64,000 bases of DNA from Campylobacter sp. RM6914 (GCF_004803835.1 NZ_CP012545.1:310001-374000), one strand, 5' to 3'. Positions 27,481-37,994 are shown, counted from the first letter of the stretch. Notes: a model not told the origin generated them from the letters alone. Numbers and translations: made by a program.

Positions 27481-30133
27481 AATTTCAGAGATAGCAAATG
27501 AACTTGGCTATCCAAATAAAGAAATAGTCGAAAAGGCTCAAGAGCTAGGACTTAATGTAAAAACGCACTCAAATTCAGTTAGTTTTGAGGAAGCCGAGGC
27601 TATATATGAATACGTTCAAACAGGTATCGTGCCTGATAAATTTAAGAAAAAGAAGGGCGAAAGTAAGCCTAAAAAAGAGTCTAAGATAGATGTAAGCAAA
27701 GACGATAAGCCTTCTAAAAAACCAACCCAAAGCTCTAAAAAAGTTGAAACAGTTGAAGTAAGGCAGCCAAAAGAGACAAAAAAAGAAGACGCTCAAACTA
27801 AGGCACAAGAGCCAAAAATAGCTACAAAAGAGAGCGCTCAAGTAGAGGTAAAAGCCACTGAGTCGGTAGAAGCTGAGTCTAAAAAAGAGGAACAAAAGCC
27901 AAAAGAAACTCTCGCTGATGTTAGTCAAAAGCGTCGCGGACTTGTAATAGTTAAAAAGCGCAAAGAGGTTGAGTCAACTCCTTTAAAAGCGCAAAGCAAA
28001 GCTCAAAGCGCACAGGCTGAGCAGGTAAATTCTTTAAAAAGCATGTTTTCAAGTAGTGATGAAAGTTTATCTCGCAAGAAGAAAAAGGATGTTAAAAAAC
28101 AACCTGTAAATTCAAAAAAAGATAGCAGTGAAAGAGTTGAACTTCTTGGAGGAAGTGACTTTGGTGATATCGTTCTTGAAGATGATAATGTAGTTGTTTT
28201 ACCTGATTTTACATTTAAAACCCCAACTCCTCAGCCAACACAAAAAACGAAACAGCCACCCGTTTTTAAAAACTCACAAAACGCACCTTCAAATCCTTTT
28301 GAGGGCGGCATACAAAGACGCGCTAGGAAAAAACATAAGAAGCCGGAAAAAAATCAAAACAGCGATATTGTAACCTCTGTTAATATCCCAAAAGAGATCC
28401 GTGTATATGAATTTGCCGAGAAATTAAACAAACAACCTAGCGAGATAATCGGTAAGCTATTTATGCTTGGCATGATGACTACCAAAAATGACTTTTTGGA
28501 TGAGGATGCGATTGAAATTTTAGCTGATGAGTTTAATGTTGAGGTTAACATCATCGATGATCAAAAAGAATTTGACTATGTCGCCGCCTATGAAGAAGAG
28601 ATAAAAGATGATGAGAATTTGGTATTACGTGCCCCTGTTATAACCATTATGGGACACGTTGATCATGGTAAAACTTCACTATTAGACTATATCCGCAAGT
28701 CACGTGTTGCTTCAAGTGAAGCAGGGGGTATCACTCAACACGTTGGTGCATATATGGTAAATAAAAATGGCAAAAATATAACATTTATCGACACCCCTGG
28801 ACACGAGGCGTTCACTGCGATGCGTCAAAGAGGCGCAGGAGTTACCGATATTGTTATTATCGTTGTAGCTGCCGATGATGGCGTAAAGCCTCAAACAAAA
28901 GAGGCTGTGGCTCACGCAAAAGCAGCTGGTGTGCCTATAATCATTGCCATAAACAAAATGGATAAAGAAGCGGCAAATCCAGATCTTGTAAAAACAGGAC
29001 TTGCCGAGCTTGATATAATGCCTACCGAGTGGGGCGGTCAGCACGAATTTGTGCCGATTTCTGCTAAAACCGGTATGGGTATAGATGATTTGCTTGAGAT
29101 AGTGCTTTTACAAGCTGAAATTTTAGAGTTAAAAGCAAATCCAAAAGCCAATGCAAAGGCTACTGTAGTTGAGAGCTCGTTACAAAAAGGAAGAGGCTCA
29201 GTTGCTACTATAATCGTTGAAAACGGCACGCTTCGTGTAGGGGATACCGTTGTTGCGGGTGTGGCATACGGTAAGATAAGAAGCTTGCTTGATGATCAAG
29301 GCAAGACCCTAAAAGAGATAAAACCTGGAGAGTGTGGTGTTATCGTAGGTCTTAGCGAGGTAGCTGAAGCGGGCGAGACGCTTATAGGTGTTAAAACAGA
29401 CAAAGAAGCACGCGAATATGCCCAGAAAAAGGCTGAATACCTACGTCAAAAAGAACTTAGCAAATCAACAAAAGTCAGCCTTGATGAGCTTAGCGCTAAG
29501 ATCGCCGAGGGTGAACTAAAAACTCTACCTGTTATCATAAAAGCAGACGTTCAAGGCTCGTTAGAGGCACTCAAGGCTAGCTTGGAGAAATTAGCCAACG
29601 ATGAGGTAAAAGTAAATGTTATACATTCAGGCGTTGGCGGCATAACTCAAAGTGACGTATCTTTAGCAAGCGCAAGCGCAAACTGCGTTATACTCGGTTT
29701 TAACATACGTCCGACAGGCGAGATAAAAGAAAAGGCCAAAGAGAGTGGTGTTGAGATAAAAACATACAATGTTATCTATAATCTAATCGATGACGTTAAG
29801 GCTATCTTGGGTGGTTTAATGTCTCCGATTATCCGCGAAGAGCAGCTTGGTCAGGCTCAAGTTCGCCAGGTTATAAATGTCCCTAAAGTAGGTACGATAG
29901 CAGGTTGTATGGTAACTGAGGGCACTATAAACCGCGGAGCTAAAATTCGTCTTATTAGAGACGGTGTTGTTGTTTATGAAGGCACGGTTAGCTCGCTTAA
30001 ACGCTTTAAAGATGATGTTAGAGAGGTTGCCAGAGGTTATGAGTGCGGTGTCGGTATAGAGGGCTATAACGACATACGAGAAAATGACTATATCGAAAGC
30101 TTTAAAGAGACACAGGAGCAAGCTACTTTATGA
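27467..30133 (+). CDS. infB: Translation initiation factor IF-2
   Basis: An 888-residue GTPase that brings fMet-tRNA to the 30S subunit. After an N-terminal IF2N-type helix domain ([25 protein letters not shown]) comes about 250 residues of Lys/Glu/Ser/Pro-rich linker, then a second IF2N region. The GTPase has G1 GHVDHGKTS near 394-402, G3 DTPGHEAFT and G4 NKMDKEA. Domains II-IV follow, ending [31 protein letters not shown] precedes ATG, inside the ylxR end, and the stop overlaps rbfA by 4 bases. Confidence 0.97.
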   Translation: MSSVRISEIANELGYPNKEIVEKAQELGLNVKTHSNSVSFEEAEAIYEYVQTGIVPDKFKKKKGESKPKKESKIDVSKDDKPSKKPTQSSKKVETVEVRQPKETKKEDAQTKAQEPKIATKESAQVEVKATESVEAESKKEEQKPKETLADVSQKRRGLVIVKKRKEVESTPLKAQSKAQSAQAEQVNSLKSMFSSSDESLSRKKKKDVKKQPVNSKKDSSERVELLGGSDFGDIVLEDDNVVVLPDFTFKTPTPQPTQKTKQPPVFKNSQNAPSNPFEGGIQRRARKKHKKPEKNQNSDIVTSVNIPKEIRVYEFAEKLNKQPSEIIGKLFMLGMMTTKNDFLDEDAIEILADEFNVEVNIIDDQKEFDYVAAYEEEIKDDENLVLRAPVITIMGHVDHGKTSLLDYIRKSRVASSEAGGITQHVGAYMVNKNGKNITFIDTPGHEAFTAMRQRGAGVTDIVIIVVAADDGVKPQTKEAVAHAKAAGVPIIIAINKMDKEAANPDLVKTGLAELDIMPTEWGGQHEFVPISAKTGMGIDDLLEIVLLQAEILELKANPKANAKATVVESSLQKGRGSVATIIVENGTLRVGDTVVAGVAYGKIRSLLDDQGKTLKEIKPGECGVIVGLSEVAEAGETLIGVKTDKEAREYAQKKAEYLRQKELSKSTKVSLDELSAKIAEGELKTLPVIIKADVQGSLEALKASLEKLANDEVKVNVIHSGVGGITQSDVSLASASANCVILGFNIRPTGEIKEKAKESGVEIKTYNVIYNLIDDVKAILGGLMSPIIREEQLGQAQVRQVINVPKVGTIAGCMVTEGTINRGAKIRLIRDGVVVYEGTVSSLKRFKDDVREVARGYECGVGIEGYNDIRENDYIESFKETQEQATL

Positions 30134-30495
30134 ATGCAAACGAGATAAAGCGCCTACGTACTGAAAGCATACTAAAAGAGCTTATACCAGAAGCTCTTGC
30201 TACGCTTGATGATGAATTTTTAAAAGGACTTTGTGTAACGGATGTCGAGTGTAAAAAAGGCAGATACGATGCATTTGTATATCTTGATAAAACGGGTTTT
30301 GACGAACGTGAACAAAATTACATCCTAGGACATCTAAAGCGTGTTTCAAAACTCTTGCAAAACCATTGTATGGCGGCTGAGGGTTGGTATAGGGCGCCGA
30401 ATTTTCATTTTAAATTTGATGACAGGTTAGAGTATCAAAACCACATGGATAAACTTTTTGACAAAATTTCAAAGGATTTAAATAAAGATGAATGA
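30130..30495 (+). CDS. rbfA: Ribosome-binding factor A
   Basis: A 121-residue KH-type protein that binds the 5' helix region of 16S rRNA during 30S maturation. The family pattern is visible in [41 protein letters not shown] and the C-terminal [21 protein letters not shown], matching the RbfA P.l.F..D.s...g..i...l end. It overlaps infB by 4 bases and rimP by 8 bases, so the three genes are co-translated. Confidence 0.9.
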   Translation: MNANEIKRLRTESILKELIPEALATLDDEFLKGLCVTDVECKKGRYDAFVYLDKTGFDEREQNYILGHLKRVSKLLQNHCMAAEGWYRAPNFHFKFDDRLEYQNHMDKLFDKISKDLNKDE

Positions 30496-30904
30496 GTTAC
30501 AAGAGCTTGTTAAGCAGTGCGGTGTCGAGCTTTACGATACCGAAATAGCAAATGAAAACAGCAAGGTTATCTATAGAGTTTATATCACAAAAGAGGGCGG
30601 AGTAAGTCTTGATGAGTGCGAGAGTGTGAGCAGGCTGCTTTCCCCGATATTTGACGTTACGCCTCCTGTTTCTGGAGAATATACTCTTGAAGTAAGCAGT
30701 CCTGGACTTGAGCGCAAACTAAGCTTACCAAAGCACTTTAAAGCAAGTATCGGCGAGCTTGTAAAAGTCCAAGCTGCTGAGCTAAAAATTTTAGGAAGAC
30801 TTGTAAAAGCCGATGAAGAAAACATCTGCATTGAAAATGACGAAGGAATTTTTGAGATCAAAATTTTAGATATTAAAAAAGCAAAAACATATTTGGAGTG
30901 GTAA
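30488..30904 (+). CDS. rimP: Ribosome maturation factor RimP
   Basis: A 138-residue protein needed for 30S assembly. It has ELYDTEIANENSKVIYRVYITKEGGVSLDECESVSRLLSPIFDV in the N-terminal domain and the strongly conserved YTLEVSSPGLERKL near residue 60, followed by an SH3-like C-terminal domain. In many bacteria rimP precedes nusA; here it follows rbfA and immediately precedes fhs. Confidence 0.93.
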   Translation: MNELQELVKQCGVELYDTEIANENSKVIYRVYITKEGGVSLDECESVSRLLSPIFDVTPPVSGEYTLEVSSPGLERKLSLPKHFKASIGELVKVQAAELKILGRLVKADEENICIENDEGIFEIKILDIKKAKTYLEW

Positions 30905-32554
30905 ATGTTAAGTGATATCGAGATCACACATCAGGCTAAATTAGAGCATATTTCAAAGATTGGTGAAAAGCTGGGGCTAAAAGAGGACGATATCGAACTT
31001 TATGGCAAATACAAAGCCAAAATCACTCCACACTTAAAAGAGTCTAACTCAAAACTTATCCTGGTAACAGCTACCAACCCAACACCTTTTGGCGAGGGTA
31101 AGACTACCACTTCTATAGGATTAGCCGATGCGTTAAATTTGCTTGGCAAAAAAGTCTGCTTAGCTCTTAGAGAGCCTAGTCTTGGACCTGTTTTTGGTAT
31201 AAAAGGCGGTGCGGCAGGAGGCGGTTACTCTCAACTTGCGCCGATGGAAGATCTAAATTTGCATTTTACGGGTGATTTTCACGCTATAACATCTGCAAAC
31301 AACCTTATTTCGGCTATGATCGATAATAGCCTGCATCAAGAAAATCCTCTTAAAATAGATAAAATCTTATGGAAGCGTTGCATGGACATGAATGACCGCG
31401 CGCTTAGATTTATAACGGTTGGACAAGGCGGAAAAGCCGATGGTGTTGAACGCGAAGATGGGTTTAATATAACAGCGGCAAGTGAGATAATGGCGATACT
31501 TTGTCTTGCTACAAGCCTTGCTGATTTAAAAGAGAAAATTTCAAACATAATGGTTGCTTACGACATTGACGGCAAGCCGATTTATGTGCGCGACCTAGGT
31601 TGTGCGGACGCAGTTTGTATACTTTTAAAAGATGCGATCAAGCCAAATTTATTTCAAACGATCGAACATACGCCAACCTTGGTTCACGGTGGACCGTTTG
31701 CTAATATAGCTCACGGTTGCAACTCCATAATCGCAACTAAAACTGCGTTAAATTTAGCTGAATATGTTGTGACTGAAGCCGGTTTTGGCTCAGAGTTGGG
31801 AGCTGAAAAATTTATAGATATAAAATGTGCAAAAGCCGGATTAAAGCCTGACGCGGTCGTTTTGGTGACAACGATCAGATCGCTTAAATACAATGGAAAT
31901 GCAGATAAGAGCGAGATAAGTGTGCCAAATATGAGAGCTCTTAAAGAGGGTATCGCAAATCTTGGTGGTCATATAGAAAATTTAAAAGACAAATTTGGTT
32001 TAAATTTGGTTGTGGCGTTAAATAAATTTGGATTTGATGTTGACGATGAGATAAATTTTGTTCGCGAATACTGCGCTAAAATGGGCGTTAAAATGGCAGT
32101 TTGCGAAAATTTTGCCAAAGGTGGTGAGGGTGGAGTAGAGCTTGCAAATTTTGTTTTAAAAGAGCTTAAAAAGCCAAGTCATGTAAATTTTATATATAAA
32201 GCAAGTGACGACATAAAAACCAAAATAACAAAAGTAGCTACACAAATTTACGGCGCAGATGATGTTATTTTTGAAGACATGGCACTTAGTAAGCTTGATA
32301 AGATAAGCTCTTTAGGGCTTGATAATTTGCCTGTTTGTATAGCAAAAACGCAGTATAGCTTTAGTGACGATGCTAAGCTTTTGGGACGAGCAAAGGGCTT
32401 TAAATTTAGCGTAAAAGATCTTGAAATTCGCACCGGAGCCGGTTTTATCGTGGCAGTGTGCGGCAAGATAATGTTGATGCCGGGGCTTTCAAAAAAACCA
32501 AGCGCTATGGATATGCGCATAGATGAAAACGGCGTTATAAGCGGACTTGCGTGA
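30905..32554 (+). CDS. fhs: Formate--tetrahydrofolate ligase
   Basis: A 549-residue enzyme making 10-formyl-tetrahydrofolate from formate, ATP and tetrahydrofolate. The ATP site TPFGEGKTTTSIGLADAL is near residues 60-77, and FTGDFHAITSANNL and TVGQGGKADGVEREDGFNITAASEIMAI cover the folate and formate pockets. It starts one base after the rimP stop. Fhs is not universal in Campylobacter and points to use of formate as a one-carbon source or to formate-linked metabolism (inference). A hairpin terminator follows at 32590-32625. Confidence 0.97.
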   Translation: MLSDIEITHQAKLEHISKIGEKLGLKEDDIELYGKYKAKITPHLKESNSKLILVTATNPTPFGEGKTTTSIGLADALNLLGKKVCLALREPSLGPVFGIKGGAAGGGYSQLAPMEDLNLHFTGDFHAITSANNLISAMIDNSLHQENPLKIDKILWKRCMDMNDRALRFITVGQGGKADGVEREDGFNITAASEIMAILCLATSLADLKEKISNIMVAYDIDGKPIYVRDLGCADAVCILLKDAIKPNLFQTIEHTPTLVHGGPFANIAHGCNSIIATKTALNLAEYVVTEAGFGSELGAEKFIDIKCAKAGLKPDAVVLVTTIRSLKYNGNADKSEISVPNMRALKEGIANLGGHIENLKDKFGLNLVVALNKFGFDVDDEINFVREYCAKMGVKMAVCENFAKGGEGGVELANFVLKELKKPSHVNFIYKASDDIKTKITKVATQIYGADDVIFEDMALSKLDKISSLGLDNLPVCIAKTQYSFSDDAKLLGRAKGFKFSVKDLEIRTGAGFIVAVCGKIMLMPGLSKKPSAMDMRIDENGVISGLA

Positions 32555-32589
32555 TATTAGCTTAATAATAATCCTTTCTTTTTGGTTAT

Positions 32590-32625
32590 AGCGAGTATAG
32601 ACGTTTGGCATTTATACTCGCTTTT
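32590..32625 (+). terminator. Intrinsic terminator after fhs
   Basis: Arms AGCGAGTATA (32590-32599) and TATACTCGCT (32613-32622) form a ten-pair stem around a 13-base loop, followed by TTTT and more A/T. It lies 35 bases after the fhs stop and would end the ylxR-infB-rbfA-rimP-fhs transcript. This is the most conventional terminator in the window. Confidence 0.75.
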
Positions 32626-32679
32626 AAATTTAAAAACATCGTTTTGAAATTCAGAGTTATTAAAATTTAAAGGGCGTAG

Positions 32680-33777
32680 ATGAGTGATGAATTTTATATG
32701 AATTTAGCCTTAAATGAGGCTTGGAAGTATCAGATCCTAACCTATCCAAACCCTGCAGTCGGTTGTGTCGTGCTTGATAAAAGCGGTAAAATTTTGAGCA
32801 TAGGTGCTCACAAAAAGGCTGGTTTTTTACACGCAGAGCCAAGTGCGATCTTGCTTGCACTTTGTGAGATAAGTGATGATTTTTTACATAAATTTATACT
32901 AAACTACGATCAAAAATTTAACACAAATTTTTTGGATATTTCAGACAAACATGAGCTTCTTGAAAAGCTTAAAGAAGTGTATTTAAACGCGGTTTTTACT
33001 TATGATTTTATAATGCAAAATCACGGTGATTTATTAGACGGTGCAAAGGCTTATGTTACGCTTGAGCCCTGCTCACATTATGGCAAAACCCCTCCTTGTG
33101 CGAATTTGTTTGTGCAGTTAAAATTTGCCGAGGTTGTGATATCTTGCGAAGATAAAAACAAAATCGCAAGTGGTGGAATTTCTATCTTGCAAAATGCCGG
33201 GATAAAAGTGAAAGTAGGCGTTCTAAAACAAGACGGAGGCATGCTTTTAAAGCCGTTTTTAAGTTGGCAAGAGGGGAATTTTAGCTTTCTTAAGGTTGCT
33301 TTATCGGTAAATGGCGCGGCAACTGGCGGAGTGATCTCAAACGAGACCAGTCGCGCTCACATGCACAGCATAAGAAGTATTGTAGATCTGCTAGTTATTG
33401 GTGGAAATACCGTAAGAATAGATCGTCCAAAACTTGATGCAAGACTTGTAAAAAATGGCAAAAGTCCAAATGTGCTAATCTTTTCTAGAGAGCAAAAATT
33501 TGACGAGAGCTTACCTCTTTTTCATGTCAAAGGACGCGAAGTTGAAATTTCAAATTCTCTCTTAAGAGCCAAAAAATCACCCCTTGTTATGTATGAAGGG
33601 GCGCAGGAATTTTTAAATTTAGCCAAAAACGGTGCATTACCAAACGTAAAATGGCTTCTTTTATACCAAAGTTCAAATTTCAAAAACGAGCCGAATTTGC
33701 TTTCACAAATTTATTTAAAGTCCGTTTTTAGGTCAAATTTTGCAGATGATAGCTACGGTTGGTATGAGATAGTCTAA
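32680..33777 (+). CDS. ribD: Bifunctional riboflavin deaminase/reductase RibD
   Basis: A 365-residue enzyme carrying out the deaminase and reductase steps of riboflavin synthesis. The zinc deaminase site has His51 and Glu53 (HAEPSA) and Cys131 and Cys140 (PCSHYGKTPPC). The distance from HAE to the first Cys is about 80 residues, some 55 more than in E. coli RibD, so a helical, acidic insertion occupies about residues 64-119. The C-terminal reductase domain includes VALSVNGAATGG and LLVIGGNTVRIDRPKLDARLV. It converges on sppA with no gap. Confidence 0.92.
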   Translation: MSDEFYMNLALNEAWKYQILTYPNPAVGCVVLDKSGKILSIGAHKKAGFLHAEPSAILLALCEISDDFLHKFILNYDQKFNTNFLDISDKHELLEKLKEVYLNAVFTYDFIMQNHGDLLDGAKAYVTLEPCSHYGKTPPCANLFVQLKFAEVVISCEDKNKIASGGISILQNAGIKVKVGVLKQDGGMLLKPFLSWQEGNFSFLKVALSVNGAATGGVISNETSRAHMHSIRSIVDLLVIGGNTVRIDRPKLDARLVKNGKSPNVLIFSREQKFDESLPLFHVKGREVEISNSLLRAKKSPLVMYEGAQEFLNLAKNGALPNVKWLLLYQSSNFKNEPNLLSQIYLKSVFRSNFADDSYGWYEIV

Positions 33778-34641
33778 CTATCTCATTTGTGTATTAAAAA
33801 GTAAATTTGCCATCGAATTTACGCCTTGGCTTGTAAATTTTTCCATAAATTTTTCTATTTGAGGTTTTTTCTCCCAAACTGCTTCGCTAACACCGCTTAA
33901 CTCTTCTAGCTGCGCTTTGGCCTCAAAGTATCCGCCGATCTCATCGATAAGTCCTACTTGTTTTGCTTCGCCGGCTAAAAAGATCTTGGCATTTGCCCAC
34001 TCATCTTTTTTGCTTGTTTCAAGACCTCTTGCTTGCGCGACATCACTTGTAAATAGCTCGTATGAAGCATCAACTAACTTTTGCAGACTATCACGCTCGC
34101 TTTGGCTCCATTTTCTGGTAAATGTCCCCGCTTCTTTAAACTCTCCAGCCTTTACAACCTGTTCGCTTATGCCGATTTTATCGGCTAGAGCTTCGAGGTT
34201 TGGCACCTGCATGATAACACCGATAGAGCCGATAAACGAGCCCGGATTTGCCACTATTTTATGGGCGTTTACTCCGGCATAGTAGCTGCCACTTGTCATT
34301 GAGCCGGCGGCATATGCTACGACTTTTTTGTTTTTAGCCAGTTTTTTTACTTGCATGGCAAGCTCCACGCTAGGGCTTAGCGCACCACCCGGACTATCTA
34401 TATAAAGCAAGACACCTTTTATGTTGTCATCGTCGTTAAGGGCTTGTAGTTTTTCTAAGATATCTTCGGTTTGAAGAAGTGTATTTTTTATATCAACTTG
34501 CGCTAGATTAGGCTTTTTCATCTCGCCGTCTGGCATAAATATCATGGCTAATATCAGTAAAAATACAAGCGCTTTGAAGTTGGTATTTATAAATTTAAAA
34601 ATAGCACCTATGGGTGCAAAAATCATCTTTAAAAGTTGCAA
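33778..34641 (-). CDS. sppA: Signal peptide peptidase SppA (S49 family)
   Basis: A 287-residue membrane serine protease of the short SppA36 type, which degrades cleaved signal peptides. A membrane helix lies at about residues 22-40. YIDSPGGALSPSVELAMQVKKL covers the Ser-Pro-Gly-Gly oxyanion loop, GSMTSGSYYAGVNAHKIVANPGSFIGSIGVIM holds the nucleophile Ser (near 118), and a Lys in the middle of the protein (VVKAGEFKEAG) would be the general base. It overlaps the upstream amidohydrolase gene by 13 bases. Confidence 0.94.
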   Translation of the reverse strand: MQLLKMIFAPIGAIFKFINTNFKALVFLLILAMIFMPDGEMKKPNLAQVDIKNTLLQTEDILEKLQALNDDDNIKGVLLYIDSPGGALSPSVELAMQVKKLAKNKKVVAYAAGSMTSGSYYAGVNAHKIVANPGSFIGSIGVIMQVPNLEALADKIGISEQVVKAGEFKEAGTFTRKWSQSERDSLQKLVDASYELFTSDVAQARGLETSKKDEWANAKIFLAGEAKQVGLIDEIGGYFEAKAQLEELSGVSEAVWEKKPQIEKFMEKFTSQGVNSMANLLFNTQMR

Positions 34642-35846
34642 ATTTTTCCTCCTATATATAGTTGTTTTGCTTCGTTTGTGTGTAAGATTAGTTGTGTTAT
34701 AAGTGCGTCTTTGTCACAGTTTGGCACATCATATACGGCTATATCGGCCAGTTTGTTTGGTGCTATTATGCCGTTATTTGTTCCAAGGGCTAACCCCCCG
34801 CCTCTCGTTGCTGCGGTAAATAGTATTTTCGCAATGGTGTTTAACTCGTGATTTGCATGAGTAAAAAGAGCAGCTCTTAACTCGTGCCATAAATTTAGGC
34901 TAATGTTTGAGCTAAGCCCGTCTGTGCCGATATTAAGCCCTGTGCTTGAGCTTAAAATTTTGTTTAAATTTAAAGCTTTTTTACCAAGTAATCTATTTGA
35001 AACCGCACAATGCGTAACACTGTGAAGTTTCTGGTCAAATTTAGTAAAATCATCTTCATAAACGCAGTGAGTAAAGAGCGTTTTTATGCCCTTAAACATG
35101 GCAAAATAGCTGTCTTTATCATACATCGGTTTTGGCTCTTTAACAAATCTTTTTAGGTGATTTTTAAATTTACCAGTGCCGTTTTTTAGCCAAGTCATCT
35201 CAGCCTTGCTTTCTAAAAAGTGGGTGGAGACGACAAGATTATTTTCTTTTGCAAAATTTATTGCAAATTCTGCTAATTTTGGATGTATAGAGTATGGCGA
35301 ATGAAGCGAAATACCAGGGCTAAAACGATCATTCGCATACTTTTTACTTTCATTAAAACGAGTGATGAAATTTTGACGATTTTGCTCTATAAACTCAGGG
35401 TTTGAGCCTAAAATTTCATTAAAAAATACAACTCTTGCCTGGCTTGATGATAAAATTTCAAGATCTTTGCCAAAGCTTGATATCGCCCCAAATGTGGCCG
35501 TTCCGCTTTTTAGTGCCGAATTTAGCGCCTCTTGTATGATTTGCTTTGTGCATTTTTGAGCCAAATTTGCTCCGTTTTGTATGATCGATCCAAGCCAAGT
35601 GATGAAATCTCCGTAAATTAGCTCGGATTTATTTGAGCTAAATTCCAAATGAACGTGAGCATTAACAAAAGCAGGAGCGATAAGCGCCTCTTTTAAGTCG
35701 ATAAAATTTGCATTTTTATATCTTTTTATCAGCTCATTAGCATCGGCTATGGCTAAAATTTTATCATCAAAAGCTATGGCTTTATCTTGCAAAATAGTGA
35801 AATTTTCATCGCTTGTTACGATGTATTTTGCTTTTAAAATTTGCAT
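34629..35846 (-). CDS. Metal-dependent amidohydrolase, aminofutalosine-deaminase-like
   Basis: A 405-residue amidohydrolase-superfamily protein. Metal-binding and catalytic elements are FVNAHVHLEF near residue 60, VSTHFLES (His and Glu) near 205, TLFTHCVYEDDF near 262 and NIGTDGLSSN near 309. The family includes S-adenosylhomocysteine/adenosine deaminases, and relatives in epsilonproteobacteria have been assigned 6-aminodeoxyfutalosine deaminase activity in menaquinone synthesis. mtn at 14.4 kb cleaves the same intermediate, so which route operates is open. Substrate is inferred. It is co-transcribed with sppA. Confidence 0.75.
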   Translation of the reverse strand: MQILKAKYIVTSDENFTILQDKAIAFDDKILAIADANELIKRYKNANFIDLKEALIAPAFVNAHVHLEFSSNKSELIYGDFITWLGSIIQNGANLAQKCTKQIIQEALNSALKSGTATFGAISSFGKDLEILSSSQARVVFFNEILGSNPEFIEQNRQNFITRFNESKKYANDRFSPGISLHSPYSIHPKLAEFAINFAKENNLVVSTHFLESKAEMTWLKNGTGKFKNHLKRFVKEPKPMYDKDSYFAMFKGIKTLFTHCVYEDDFTKFDQKLHSVTHCAVSNRLLGKKALNLNKILSSSTGLNIGTDGLSSNISLNLWHELRAALFTHANHELNTIAKILFTAATRGGGLALGTNNGIIAPNKLADIAVYDVPNCDKDALITQLILHTNEAKQLYIGGKICNF

Positions 35847-35969
35847 CTTTAACCTTTAAAATTTTTATAATTGTATCAAAAAAGATATAAAAGGCTTTAA
35901 ATTTTGAAATTTAATCAACGCAAAGGGCATTTTAGGGCTTCTTGTAGCAAAAATTTAGGAACAAAAATG

Positions 35970-35975
35970 TATAAT
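35970..35975 (+). promoter_or_regulatory. -10 box upstream of aroQ
   Basis: A perfect TATAAT preceded by TG-like ATG and by A/T-rich DNA lies about 30 bases before the aroQ start. It sits in the 158-base gap between the divergent amidohydrolase and aroQ genes and would drive the aroQ-pepP-folK-flhF-flhG set. The gap shows nothing else beyond scattered A/T tracts. Confidence 0.6.
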
Positions 35976-36004
35976 CAAATGACATTTTAACAAAAGGCAA
36001 AAAT

Positions 36005-36487
36005 ATGGACAAAAAACTAAAAATCATGGTTATCCAAGGACCAAATATCAATATGCTAGGAGCTAGAGAGCCTGGAATTTACGGTGCTATGAAGATGGAA
36101 GACATCCATGGGCAAATGAAAATCGTAGCCGATCAAAATGATATTGATATTGAATTTTTTCAAAGTAACCTAGAGGGCGAGATCGTAGATAAAATTCAAG
36201 AGTGCCTAGGTGATGCTGACGGTATCATCATAAATCCAGCCGCATACACTCATACTTCTATAGCGATTAGAGATGCGTTAAGTGCAGTTAGTTTGCCTGT
36301 TATCGAAGTGCATATCAGCAATATCCACAGACGTGAAGACTTCCGTCATAAAAGCCTTATCGCTCCGGTAAGTGCGGGTCAGATCGTAGGTTTTGGACCT
36401 GTTGGATACCATCTTGCTATGATAGGCATGCTTCAAATTTTCGAACAAGTAAAAGCTATAAGAGCGGCAAATCAGCAACAACAATGA
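36005..36487 (+). CDS. aroQ: 3-dehydroquinate dehydratase, type II
   Basis: A 160-residue shikimate-pathway enzyme of the small dodecameric type. [19 protein letters not shown] at residues 9-27 carries the flexible active loop with Arg and Tyr, [20 protein letters not shown] is the substrate region, and [17 protein letters not shown] contains the catalytic His. It overlaps pepP by 4 bases. The C-terminal QQQQ tail is unremarkable. Confidence 0.97.
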   Translation: MDKKLKIMVIQGPNINMLGAREPGIYGAMKMEDIHGQMKIVADQNDIDIEFFQSNLEGEIVDKIQECLGDADGIIINPAAYTHTSIAIRDALSAVSLPVIEVHISNIHRREDFRHKSLIAPVSAGQIVGFGPVGYHLAMIGMLQIFEQVKAIRAANQQQQ

Positions 36488-37509
36488 ACTACATACTAAA
36501 AGACGAAAACGCCGTATTTTTTGAGTGCGGATACAGTTGTGATAATGAAATTTTACTTTGCATTGATGGAGTGAAGTATTTTTTAAGTGACGCGAGGTAT
36601 TATTTTGAAGCAAAAAAACTCGTAAATCACGGCGTTATCGTTGTTTTAGCACAAAGAAATTTAATACAAGAAGCAAGGATGCTTCTTAGAAAATTAAAAC
36701 CAAAAAGCTTGGTTTATAATCCCGACGAACTTAGCGTAAGTACTTTTACCGTTTTGTCAAAAGGGCTTGGTATAAATTTCAAGCCAAAGGCAAATTTCTC
36801 TCAGATAAAGCGCATGATAAAAAGCGAAGAAGAGATAGAAATTTTATCTCGTGCGGCGAAATTTGGCGCTGAATGTTTTGATGAATTTGCCGAGTTTGTA
36901 AGGAAAAATGGCGAGGGAATGAGCGAACGAGAACTTCACTTTAACGCTCAAAGTATTTTTAAACGTAAAAACGAACTTGGGCTAAGTTTTGACCCTATCG
37001 TTGCTATAAATGAAAATGCAGCTAAAGCCCATGCCTTACCAGGTGATAAAATTTTGCGTTACGGGGATTTGCTCTTGCTTGACGCGGGAGTAAAATTTAA
37101 CAGATACTGCTCGGACAGGACAAGAACGGCGTGTTTTGATGAGAATTTTAATTTTAGCAAAGAGCAAAAATTTAAAAATCCAAAACACCAAGAAATTTAT
37201 GAGATCGTTAAAGAGGCTCAAAAAGTCGCGTTAGATACCGTAAAGGTTGGTATAAAAGCTGGCCAGATAGATAAAGCCGCAAGAGATGTGATAGTAAAAG
37301 CCGGATATGAAAAGGCGTTTTTCCACTCAACGGGACACGGGGTTGGAGTTGATATACATGAGCTGCCTGTTATCGGCGCAAGAAGCGAAGCGGTTATAAA
37401 AGAAGGCATGGTTTTTAGCATAGAGCCGGGGATATATCTTGAAAACGAATTTGGAGTTCGTATAGAAGATGTTGTTGTGGCAACCAAGGACGGAGCAAGA
37501 ATTTTATGA
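36484..37509 (+). CDS. pepP: M24 family aminopeptidase (Xaa-Pro type)
   Basis: A 341-residue pita-bread metallopeptidase. The metal ligands are in [19 protein letters not shown] (two Asp), [13 protein letters not shown] (His), [20 protein letters not shown] (two Glu). The N-terminal creatinase-like domain is short, at about 115 residues. Family relatives remove N-terminal residues before proline; the exact specificity, PepP or PepQ, cannot be read from sequence. It overlaps aroQ and folK by 4 bases each. Confidence 0.88.
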   Translation: MNYILKDENAVFFECGYSCDNEILLCIDGVKYFLSDARYYFEAKKLVNHGVIVVLAQRNLIQEARMLLRKLKPKSLVYNPDELSVSTFTVLSKGLGINFKPKANFSQIKRMIKSEEEIEILSRAAKFGAECFDEFAEFVRKNGEGMSERELHFNAQSIFKRKNELGLSFDPIVAINENAAKAHALPGDKILRYGDLLLLDAGVKFNRYCSDRTRTACFDENFNFSKEQKFKNPKHQEIYEIVKEAQKVALDTVKVGIKAGQIDKAARDVIVKAGYEKAFFHSTGHGVGVDIHELPVIGARSEAVIKEGMVFSIEPGIYLENEFGVRIEDVVVATKDGARIL

Positions 37510-37982
37510 AAATACTCGGGGCTAGGGGGCTTGTTCGTAGCCGATTTTGCCCGTGTTATTTTGGTTTTAAAGATGGGTTTAGGCATATCGCTGTTGTTGG
37601 TCTTGGCGGCAATATCGGTAGAAGCGATAAAAGGTTTGATAAATTTATAAGAGTTTTGCTTGATGACAGGAGATTTCATGTTGTTGAGGTTTCGCCGATA
37701 CTTGTAAATGCGGCGTTTGGATATGAAGATCAGGCTGATTTTAGCAATGCTGTTATAAATTTACAAACAAGTGTATCTGTGTATGCTTTACTTAAAATTT
37801 TACAAAGATACGAACTGAAATTTAAACGAACTAGAAGCTTTAAAAATGCGCCTAGAACGCTTGATCTGGATATTTTATACTTTGGAGCAAAAGTACTTAA
37901 AAGTCCTAAACTAACCATACCACATCCCGGAGTAACAACTAGGATGAGCGTGATAGTGCCGATGGGTTTGATGAGAAGCTAA
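37506..37982 (+). CDS. folK: 2-amino-4-hydroxy-6-hydroxymethyldihydropteridine pyrophosphokinase
   Basis: A 158-residue folate enzyme transferring pyrophosphate from ATP to the pterin. GLGGNIGRSDKRFDKF near residue 32, FSNAVINLQT near 79, and RTLDLDILYFGA with IPHPGVTTRMSVIVPM near 116-150 are the HPPK family motifs. About 28 extra residues precede the fold ([24 protein letters not shown]), as seen in other campylobacters. It couples to pepP through a 4-base overlap and precedes flhF by 12 bases. Confidence 0.9.
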   Translation: MKILGARGLVRSRFCPCYFGFKDGFRHIAVVGLGGNIGRSDKRFDKFIRVLLDDRRFHVVEVSPILVNAAFGYEDQADFSNAVINLQTSVSVYALLKILQRYELKFKRTRSFKNAPRTLDLDILYFGAKVLKSPKLTIPHPGVTTRMSVIVPMGLMRS

Positions 37983-37994
37983 AGAGGGAAATAT

